Source of the DNA: Flavobacteriales bacterium
Lineage (GTDB): Bacteria > Bacteroidota > Bacteroidia > Flavobacteriales_D > Crocinitomicaceae
Length of the DNA stretch: 7,614 bases
Assembly: GCA_009926905.1 (NCBI GenBank)
Contig: RFNX01000465.1
Location: 1-7,614, forward strand
Direction of reading: 5' to 3'
Each line of letters begins with the position of its first letter. Within the stretch, counting starts at the first letter, position 1. The position numbers were made by a program, and so were the translations under genes. This document shows positions 1-5,234 of this stretch, one piece after another. The notes under the pieces are model-generated. The model saw only the letters and a list, made by a program, of their open reading frames with translations, was not told where the DNA came from and searched no databases.

Positions 1-62
1 GGTATTATTTTAATTCAAATATAAATAATTGATGATGTGACTTTTTAAAAATTAACAGGAGA

Positions 63-605
63 TTAACAGCTTTGCTCTAAATGAATGAGCGCGAAAACAG
101 AATAATTCAGCATATCAAAATAATTCCCTTCAACACCTTCGCTTATTTCTGTAACACCTTTATTATCCTCGATTTGCTTAATGCGGAGTACTTTTGTTAA
201 AATTAAATCTGTCAATGAACTCACACGCATGTCGCGCCAAGCTTCTCCGTAATCGTGGTTTTTACGTTGCATCAATTCAAAGGCCTCTTTTTCTATCTCG
301 CGATAGGCATTTACAGCTTCTTCATAATCCAATTGATCGTTGATTCCACTTTGATTTCGAAGTTGAAAAATTGCCATAATACAATAATTTACAATTGCCA
401 TAAAAGCATCTTCAAAAGACTCGCCAACTTTATTTTGACCAGTTTCCTGTACAGTACGAATGCGTTGTGCTTTTATAAAAATTTGATCTGTCAACGAACT
501 CGGTCTTAAAATGCGCCAAGAAGTTCCATAATCTTTGGTTTTCTTCTCAAAGATTTCTCGGCAAAGATTCATTACATTTGTGTATTCTAAAGTAGTTTTC
601 TCCAT
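63..605 (-). CDS. DUF1599 (nucleotide modification associated domain) protein
   Basis: The protein has 180 residues if it starts at the ATG at 605-603. An in-frame TTG at 617 would add four residues but would overlap the folP start, so I prefer the ATG. It is made of two copies of one unit. Copy 1 has DYG at 25-27, W30, SSLTD at 36-40, IKAQRI at 44-49 and NY at 73-74. Copy 2 has DYG at 118-120, W123, SSLTD at 129-133, LRI at 140-142 and NY at 167-168. This tandem arrangement and these motifs are typical of DUF1599 proteins of Bacteroidota. No signal peptide is visible, so it should be cytoplasmic. The biochemical function is not established; a role near nucleotide or pterin chemistry is inferred only from the family name and from folP next door. 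Family assignment is confident, function is not. Confidence 0.9.
   Translation of the reverse strand: MEKTTLEYTNVMNLCREIFEKKTKDYGTSWRILRPSSLTDQIFIKAQRIRTVQETGQNKVGESFEDAFMAIVNYCIMAIFQLRNQSGINDQLDYEEAVNAYREIEKEAFELMQRKNHDYGEAWRDMRVSSLTDLILTKVLRIKQIEDNKGVTEISEGVEGNYFDMLNYSVFALIHLEQSC
573..580 (+). promoter_or_regulatory. Candidate -7 promoter element for folP
   Basis: TACATTTG matches the Bacteroidota -7 consensus TAnnTTTG exactly and ends 30 nt before the folP ATG, which would give a leader of roughly 25 nt. No TTG lies at the usual -33 distance. The element is inside the opposite-strand DUF1599 coding sequence. It is only a motif match, so chance is possible. Confidence 0.45.
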
Positions 606-610
606 ATCGC

Positions 611-1462
611 ATGACAAAAATACATCAATTCAATCAAAACCAATTCATAAATTTAAAAGGTCGTCTATATGATTTGAGTATTCCAAGAATTATGGGGATT
701 ATCAATGTTACTCCAGATTCATTTTTTGAAGATAGCAGAAAGATTGGAGAAAAAGTTATTTTGGAGACTGTTGAGCAAATGTTAAATCAAGGTGCCGACA
801 TCATTGATATTGGAGGTGCTTCAACGCGACCAAATGCAATCATTCCCAGTACAGAAGAAGAAATTAATCGCATATTAAAGCCGATTCAATTGATTAAAAA
901 GAACTTTCCTCAAGCTATCATTTCCTTAGACACGATGCGAGGCGAAGTTGCACGAATAGGGATAGAAGAAGGAATCGAGATTATTAATGATGTGAGTGGT
1001 GGAATTTACGATAAAACGATTTTAGATATTGTTGCTAAATCAAAAGTTCCATATATTTTAACGCACAGCAATGGTAACGAAATCAATAAAGTACCGTTAG
1101 ATTCGGAGCGAAACATTACTACTGAAATAATTTCCTATTTTTCGAATCGAATTCAAGATCTAAAAAAAGTAGGAATAAATGACATTATCATTGACCCAGG
1201 TTTTGGTTTTGATAAAAGTATTTCAGAAAATTATGAACTTGTTAAAAACTTTGAGATGCTTCATTTGTTAGAAAAGCCAATTTTAGTTGGAATATCAAGA
1301 AAGTCTATGATTTACAACAAATTAAAGATATCAGCAAATGATTCTTTAAATGGTACGACAGCACTTCACACTTTACTTTATTTGAAAAAAGCCAGTATTT
1401 TTAGAGTTCATGATATCAAAGAAATGAATGAATTAAAGGAATTATTGAAGGCTTGTTCGTGA
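611..1462 (+). CDS. folP: Dihydropteroate synthase
   Basis: FolP condenses 6-hydroxymethyl-7,8-dihydropterin pyrophosphate with p-aminobenzoate to give dihydropteroate in folate synthesis, and is the sulfonamide target. The 283 residues form a complete TIM barrel with the family motifs in order: IMGIINVTPDSFF (27-39), GADIIDIGGASTRP (61-74), SLDTMR (105-110), INDVSGG (125-131), IIIDPGFGFDKS (192-203), GISRKSM (227-233) and the C-terminal RVHD (265-268). The pterin and phosphate ligands of the family (Asn and Asp of the first motifs, Asp195, Lys231, Arg265, His267) are present. The loop that is normally MHMxG reads THSNG (151-155). The only ATG upstream of the first motif is at 611, leaving about 15 residues before the conserved core. 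The gene is divergent from DUF1599 and ends 62 bp before the next gene, so it is probably monocistronic. Confidence 0.96.
   Translation: MTKIHQFNQNQFINLKGRLYDLSIPRIMGIINVTPDSFFEDSRKIGEKVILETVEQMLNQGADIIDIGGASTRPNAIIPSTEEEINRILKPIQLIKKNFPQAIISLDTMRGEVARIGIEEGIEIINDVSGGIYDKTILDIVAKSKVPYILTHSNGNEINKVPLDSERNITTEIISYFSNRIQDLKKVGINDIIIDPGFGFDKSISENYELVKNFEMLHLLEKPILVGISRKSMIYNKLKISANDSLNGTTALHTLLYLKKASIFRVHDIKEMNELKELLKACS
615..643 (-). promoter_or_regulatory. Candidate -33/-7 promoter for the DUF1599 gene
   Basis: Read on the minus strand, TTG (643-641) is followed after 18 nt by TATTTTTG (622-615), an exact TAnnTTTG element at a spacing within the range described for Flavobacterium promoters. 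The element ends 9 nt before the ATG at 605, so the leader would be only a few nucleotides. The whole promoter lies inside the first codons of folP on the other strand. Confidence 0.45.
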
Positions 1463-1490
1463 AAAATAACTAAATTGAAACTTTTTTAAT

Positions 1491-1498
1491 TACTTTCG
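1491..1498 (+). promoter_or_regulatory. Candidate -7 element for the secretion operon
   Basis: TACTTTCG matches TAnnTTTG at all but one position and lies 26 nt before the ATG at 1525, in the only real intergenic gap upstream of the operon (1463-1524). The nearest upstream TTG, at 1475-1477, is only 13 nt away, which is shorter than usual for a -33 box. No folP terminator hairpin is seen in this gap, so read-through from folP is also possible. Confidence 0.35.
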
Positions 1499-1524
1499 TA
1501 AACAAATTCATTAAATTATAAATT

Positions 1525-2526
1525 ATGAGGCATTTTCTATTGTTTCTTTCTCTACTATTTAGTTTGAGTATATGGTCTCAACCACCGACTGCAAATTTTA
1601 TAGTTTCTGATGATGTTCTTTGTGCAGGTGATTGCATTGAAATTACCAACAATTCATCAAGTAATTCTTTAGCCTACGAATGGACTTTCACTGGTGCTGT
1701 ACCATCAACCTACAATGGTCAAAATCCAGGTTCGGTATGTTTTAATACATCTGGAACTTTTACTATTTCTTTAACAGTATCAAATACATTTGGTTCGAAC
1801 ACTGCCTCTGCAACAATTACAGTTGGAGAAATTCCTTCAGTTTCTATAACTTTATCAGATACTACAAGTCAGTTTACAATACCTAATCCAGCAACTCCAC
1901 CAACTCCACCTACTATTATTGTTTACGATCCAGACAGTCTTGAATATGTTGAAATAAACGATACCACTGTTTTTATGTATGAAGAAGTGTATTTATATGG
2001 TGAAGGTTTTCCTGCAGGTGGAACCCTAATGTGGTATCCAAGTGGAGTAATTGCCGATAGTATTTTTGGATGTTCACCTTGTTTAGGAGGTGATTCATTA
2101 GTACCAACACCTTTTGTGAATACTTGCTATCAAGCTGTATATACTACGGCTAATGGTTGCACAGCAACTGATACTTTGTGTGTCAATGTAAGGTTTAGAG
2201 ACTATGTTAAAGTGGTATTACCCAACACGTTTTCCCCTAATGGCGATGGTGAGAATGATTATTTTAGAATATTAACAAATGTGGACGTTGATCAGACATT
2301 TGTGAATGGGTTTCAAAAAGAAGGAGGGGCAATTGCTGAAATTGACTTAAGGGTTTATGACCGATACGGAAAACAAGTTTACAGGACAACAGATCCGCAT
2401 GAAGGATGGGACGGAACTTATAAAGGTAAAACCGTTAACCCTGCTACCTACACTTATTATGTTACATACAGACGAATTGATGGTAGGTCTGGAACAATGA
2501 AAGGAAATGTAACCTTAATTCGATAA
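1525..2526 (+). CDS. Secreted PKD-domain protein with type B T9SS sorting domain
   Basis: This is a 333-residue exported protein. Residues 1-18 are a Sec signal peptide (hydrophobic stretch from about 4 to 16, likely cleavage after IWS). A PKD-like domain spans about 20-101, with the characteristic YEWTF (51-55) and a GTFTISLTVSN strand (77-87). A Pro/Thr linker (122-130) leads to a second Ig-like region (about 131-224) with cysteine pairs, including FGCSPC (181-186) and an NGCTATD segment. The C-terminal 100 residues are the gliding-motility-associated/CHU_C domain: LPNTFSPNGDGENDYF (232-247), VYDRYGKQVY (277-286), GWDGTYKG (294-301), ending in LIR. That domain directs proteins through the T9SS and is usually kept or processed at the surface. 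It is short for the family, whose members are often very large adhesins. It is followed after 7 bp by the PorP/SprF-like gene, as is common. Ligand unknown. Confidence 0.92.
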   Translation: MRHFLLFLSLLFSLSIWSQPPTANFIVSDDVLCAGDCIEITNNSSSNSLAYEWTFTGAVPSTYNGQNPGSVCFNTSGTFTISLTVSNTFGSNTASATITVGEIPSVSITLSDTTSQFTIPNPATPPTPPTIIVYDPDSLEYVEINDTTVFMYEEVYLYGEGFPAGGTLMWYPSGVIADSIFGCSPCLGGDSLVPTPFVNTCYQAVYTTANGCTATDTLCVNVRFRDYVKVVLPNTFSPNGDGENDYFRILTNVDVDQTFVNGFQKEGGAIAEIDLRVYDRYGKQVYRTTDPHEGWDGTYKGKTVNPATYTYYVTYRRIDGRSGTMKGNVTLIR

Positions 2527-2533
2527 ATTAATT

Positions 2534-3553
2534 ATGAAAAACATATATTTTGCTACCGTACTTACATTACTTTCAGGTAATATATTTGGGCAACAAGACA
2601 AGAGTTTGAGTGTTTGGTATCAGTCACCTGTATTGTACAATGCAGGAGCTGTAGCTACTGGAGAAGAAGATTTTAGTTTCTTTACAAATTTCAGAAGTCA
2701 GTGGTTAACCATTCCTGAACCTGGAATTGGAATGAGAACCAATACACTTGCTGCTGAATTTAAAATTCCTGATGGATTCAAAGGTGCGAATAACTTTGGA
2801 ATTGGTTTAAATGTTTTGAATGATCAAACAGGTTCTGCCAAATTGATGACGACAAATGTTTCAATTCCAATTAATTACACATTAGCCCTTGATAGAAAAA
2901 ATAAAATTTCAATTGGCATTTCACCAGGTTTTTATTCACAATCAGTTGATAGAAATGCTCAAACTTTTGAAAACCAATGGAATGGTCAAACATTTGTTAA
3001 TTACTCTGATATCGAAATAGGATTAAATGATTCTTATTCTTCTATTGATTTAGGAACAGGAGTTTTTTATCAACATACTTCCCGAAATAAAACTCGAATT
3101 TATGGTGGTTTGGCTTTGAATCATTTAACAAAGCAAAAAGTTAATTTCTCATTCAATGCGGATAGAATTTATATGCAATCTGTGATTCAATTGGGAGCGG
3201 ATATTACCACAAACAAACGCGATTTAAGAATACAACCACAGTTATTATATTTCAAAACTGGAACAGGTTATAATTTAACTGCAGGTGTTTCACTTGAGCA
3301 TATTCTGAGAGAAGGATCTGAAATTACTTCTATTAACAAAACAACAACTATTAACTATGGTTTCTACTATAGACATAAAGATGCATTGATTACTTCATTA
3401 GGCTTCAAAGTGAAAGGTATTCGTTTTGGTTTAGCTTTTGATGCTAACTTGTCGTACTTAAGTCAAGCAACAAGTAGTGTTGGTGCAATAGAAGTGTATA
3501 TCAAAACAATGCATTTATATAGAAAATCTTCAAGTAGAACGAAACTTAAATAA
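2534..3553 (+). CDS. PorP/SprF family type IX secretion outer-membrane protein
   Basis: The 339-residue protein has a signal peptide (1-19, cleavage likely after NIFG) followed by alternating amphipathic strands that fit an outer-membrane beta barrel. Family hallmarks are an early YNAGAVATG stretch (35-43, a variant of the usual NPA..G motif), FRSQWL (53-58), NNFGIGLNVLND (86-97) and a GAIEVYIK strand near the end (about 319-326), followed by a basic tail. PorP/SprF proteins support T9SS secretion. In Flavobacteriia many paralogues sit beside a type B sorting-domain protein and are thought to help that one cargo reach or stay on the surface. The gene begins 7 bp after the cargo gene, so they are almost certainly co-transcribed. 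It is probably a dedicated paralogue, not the core PorP, because no other T9SS core gene is nearby. Its last 8 bp overlap the end of the opposing PLP-enzyme gene. Confidence 0.92.
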   Translation: MKNIYFATVLTLLSGNIFGQQDKSLSVWYQSPVLYNAGAVATGEEDFSFFTNFRSQWLTIPEPGIGMRTNTLAAEFKIPDGFKGANNFGIGLNVLNDQTGSAKLMTTNVSIPINYTLALDRKNKISIGISPGFYSQSVDRNAQTFENQWNGQTFVNYSDIEIGLNDSYSSIDLGTGVFYQHTSRNKTRIYGGLALNHLTKQKVNFSFNADRIYMQSVIQLGADITTNKRDLRIQPQLLYFKTGTGYNLTAGVSLEHILREGSEITSINKTTTINYGFYYRHKDALITSLGFKVKGIRFGLAFDANLSYLSQATSSVGAIEVYIKTMHLYRKSSSRTKLK

Positions 3554-4448
3554 TCGTTTGCTTTTTCCAATTAGAAAGTCCTCCTGTGTGAACAAAGAGG
3601 ACTTTTTTATTTTTAACATTATTCGAAATTAAATATTGAACCAAAGCAAACATCGCTTTTCCTGTATAAACTGGTTCGATGTCAAAAACATTTTGATTGT
3701 TAAAATCTGAAATGAAATTCAATAAATCATTAGTTGTTTTAGCATAACCGCCGAAATGAAATTCATCCAAAACAATTAATTTTTCCTCAAATGCGTCAAA
3801 TAATGATGCTCCAATTAGAGCTTTCATCTCAGATTTCGAATCAAAACCTTTAAGCACTGGAACAACTATTAATTTTGAATCTTTAGGAATTGATAAAGCT
3901 AAACCTATACTTGTCGTAGTTGTACCTTGTGCTATGCAATAATAATCGAAGTCAAAGGGAAGTTCTGAAAAGATTTCTTTACAGCCGAAAACTCCAAGTA
4001 AATTTGCTCCACCTTCGGGAATTGAAACATAGGTCTTTCCCTCGATTTCCAAAATTCCCGAAAGATGTTTTTGCGAACTAAATTCTGTGCGTTTCAAAAA
4101 TTCAAGTTTCATTCCTAAATCATAACAACGCTTCAATAAATCATTAGAATTTGAATTCAATTCATCTCCCCTCACCTTTCCAATCGCTTCAATTCCAGCT
4201 AGATTTGCTGCAGATGCAGTTGCCAATAAGTGATTTGAAAAAGCTCCACCATAAGTCACAATTCCGTTCAAATTTTGATCTTGACAGTATTTTAAATTGT
4301 AGTATAGCTTACGAAGTTTGTTACCTGAAATCTCAGTATGAATTAAATCATCGCGCTTTATGAACAAATCACAATTCGAATCGTTAAGCAAAGTATAATT
4401 GAACCTTTCTGTTCGAGAATTAGTTAAAAATTCATTAATCCATTTCAT
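3546..4448 (-). CDS. PLP-dependent deaminase/desulfhydrase, D-cysteine desulfhydrase-like
   Basis: This 300-residue fold-type II PLP enzyme belongs to the 1-aminocyclopropane-1-carboxylate (ACC) deaminase/D-cysteine desulfhydrase family. Visible motifs are IKRDDL (30-35), SGNKLRKL (41-48) with the PLP-binding Lys44, YGGAFSNH (66-73), IPEGGANLLG (143-152), a Gly/Thr-rich phosphate loop (AQGTTTTSIGL, 173-183), EPVYTGKAM (258-266) and FVHTGG (285-290). Where true ACC deaminases carry Glu and Leu after VY and VH, this protein has Thr262 and Thr288, as described for D-cysteine desulfhydrases. It may therefore release sulfide, ammonia and pyruvate from D-cysteine or act on another beta-substituted amino acid; many homologues in Bacteroidota are labelled ACC deaminase by default. 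It is cytoplasmic. Its start is 11 bp from that of the DUF5522 gene. The exact substrate is uncertain. Confidence 0.88.
   Translation of the reverse strand: MKWINEFLTNSRTERFNYTLLNDSNCDLFIKRDDLIHTEISGNKLRKLYYNLKYCQDQNLNGIVTYGGAFSNHLLATASAANLAGIEAIGKVRGDELNSNSNDLLKRCYDLGMKLEFLKRTEFSSQKHLSGILEIEGKTYVSIPEGGANLLGVFGCKEIFSELPFDFDYYCIAQGTTTTSIGLALSIPKDSKLIVVPVLKGFDSKSEMKALIGASLFDAFEEKLIVLDEFHFGGYAKTTNDLLNFISDFNNQNVFDIEPVYTGKAMFALVQYLISNNVKNKKVLFVHTGGLSNWKKQTII
3575..3608 (+). terminator. Intrinsic terminator of the secretion operon, inside the opposing gene
   Basis: A 9-bp perfect stem (AAAGTCCTC at 3575-3583 with GAGGACTTT at 3597-3605) has a 13-nt loop. On the plus strand it runs into a T6 stretch (3603-3608) and a further ATTTTT. 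It starts 22 nt after the porP-like stop codon, the expected place for a rho-independent terminator. It lies wholly within the 3' coding region of the minus-strand PLP enzyme. Confidence 0.72.
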
Positions 4449-4459
4449 AAGCTACTAAA

Positions 4460-4654
4460 ATGTCTGAAGAATTTACTTCGTTTTCTAAACGTTCAAATTT
4501 AAACGAAGAAGATTATTATTTAAGTGAGGAAGGTTACATTGTATTTACAGCATCTTATCATTTAAAAAGAGGATATTGCTGCAAGAGTGGCTGTAAACAC
4601 TGCCCTTATGGATATGATAAAAAAACCAATCAAATCAAAAAAATTGGAAGTTAA
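4460..4654 (+). CDS. DUF5522 family small cysteine-rich protein
   Basis: This is a real small gene of 64 residues. The family signature is clear: DYYLSEEGYIVFTASYHLKRG (roughly 18-38) followed by YCCKSGCKHCPYGYD (39-53), with Cys40, Cys41, Cys45, His47 and Cys48. The closely spaced cysteines suggest a bound metal, such as zinc or an iron-sulfur cluster, but no function is established for the family as far as I know. It has no signal peptide and a basic C-terminal tail. Its ATG lies 11 bp from the start of the divergent PLP-enzyme gene, and its stop codon overlaps that of the acyltransferase gene, so it has no intergenic space of its own. No good promoter motif was found upstream. Confidence 0.88.
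   Translation: MSEEFTSFSKRSNLNEEDYYLSEEGYIVFTASYHLKRGYCCKSGCKHCPYGYDKKTNQIKKIGS
4494..4501 (-). promoter_or_regulatory. Candidate -7 element for the PLP-enzyme gene
   Basis: On the minus strand, TAAATTTG (4501-4494) is an exact TAnnTTTG match, placed to give a leader of about 40 nt before the ATG at 4448. It falls within the coding sequence of the divergent DUF5522 gene. No TTG is found at the usual -33 distance. Confidence 0.35.
4619..4647 (-). terminator. Weak candidate terminator of the acyltransferase gene
   Basis: On the minus strand, CCAAT (4647-4643) can pair with ATTGG (4630-4626) across a 12-nt loop and is followed by seven T (4625-4619). It begins just after the acyltransferase stop and lies in the last codons of DUF5522. 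The stem is only 5 bp, and A-rich Lys codons could create the T-run by chance. Confidence 0.3.
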
Positions 4655-5190
4655 TCAATTCCTTTTTCTGGAAATCGACCTTTGTAATTTTTTAAAATGC
4701 TTTTGATATAAAGAATATCTGCATCAACATCACCAGTTGGGTAGAATAATGTATGGAAACCTCCTATTTTCTTTTCGTAATCCATGTAACAAATGTAAAT
4801 TGGAACATTCGCTTTCAAAGCAATGTAATAAAATCCTTTTTTCCAATTAGGATTATACGCTCTAGTTCCTTCTGGTGAAAAAACTATATAAAGCGATTCA
4901 TTCTGTTCAAACAATTTCGCAGCTTCTTCTGTCAAGTTTGAACGTTGTTTTCTATCGACTGGAATGGCACCAATTCCCTTTAAAAACCAACCCAAAGGTG
5001 GAAAAAACAACTCCTTTTTAACTAAATATCTTCCTTTTAAGCCATAAAGAATAAAAGAAAGTCGTCCGATAACAAAATCCCAATTCGATGTATGTGGGCC
5101 AATAACAATTACTGCTTTCGGAACTTCTGGACCTTTCTCATCAATCTTCCAACCAAATATTCTAAAAATAAATCGTACCAATTTCTTCAT
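4651..5190 (-). CDS. PlsC-like 1-acylglycerol-3-phosphate O-acyltransferase family protein
   Basis: The product has 179 residues from the ATG at 5190; an in-frame TTG at 5196 would add only two. Glycerolipid acyltransferase motifs are in order: HTSNWD (33-38), the catalytic HX4D; the GAIPVDR block (74-80); and SPEGTR (105-110), the acceptor-phosphate-binding EGTR motif. A later VPIYICY stretch (129-135) matches the family's fourth block. Family members transfer an acyl chain to lysophosphatidate or a related acceptor at the inner membrane face. This protein is shorter than typical PlsC (about 240 residues) and lacks an obvious N-terminal transmembrane helix, having only an amphipathic, basic N-terminus (KKLVRFIFRIFGWK), so it may be peripheral. 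The acceptor could be a different lysolipid. Its stop codon interlocks with that of DUF5522. Confidence 0.88.
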   Translation of the reverse strand: MKKLVRFIFRIFGWKIDEKGPEVPKAVIVIGPHTSNWDFVIGRLSFILYGLKGRYLVKKELFFPPLGWFLKGIGAIPVDRKQRSNLTEEAAKLFEQNESLYIVFSPEGTRAYNPNWKKGFYYIALKANVPIYICYMDYEKKIGGFHTLFYPTGDVDADILYIKSILKNYKGRFPEKGID

Positions 5191-5234
5191 TTTCAAAAGT
5201 AATCAATTCATCTTTGATGTAACTTTACATTTGA
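5191..5234. promoter_or_regulatory. Divergent intergenic gap with TAnnTTTG motifs on both strands
   Basis: This 44-bp gap must supply promoters for two divergent genes. TACTTTTG (minus, 5201-5194) and TACATTTG (plus, 5226-5233) match the -7 consensus exactly, but end just 3 nt and 1 nt before the respective ATG codons, which would place transcription starts at the start codons. CATCTTTG (plus, 5209-5216) is a one-mismatch alternative at a more usual distance. No -33 TTG fits any of them. Confidence 0.3.

Noticed and set aside
1..62. Possible terminator or gene left of DUF1599
   Set aside because: The stretch contains only AT-rich sequence with a TTTTTAAAAA palindrome; no convincing hairpin with a T-run and no coding frame.
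255..509. An 84-codon open frame on the plus strand
   Set aside because: It lies fully antisense to the well-supported DUF1599 gene, shows no family motif and its sequence is explained by the opposite-strand codons.
611..1462. Possible sulfonamide-resistance type (sul) dihydropteroate synthase
   Set aside because: It has a chromosomal housekeeping context and no mobile element nearby. The altered THSNG loop is not, to my knowledge, the change that defines Sul enzymes.
1891..1912. Short repeated ACTCCACCA-like units
   Set aside because: They encode the Pro/Thr linker between two domains of the secreted protein; only two to three imperfect units, so not a repeat array.
4151..4363. A 70-codon plus-strand frame
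   Set aside because: It is antisense to the conserved N-terminal half of the PLP enzyme, including the SNH and catalytic-lysine motifs, and has no features of its own.
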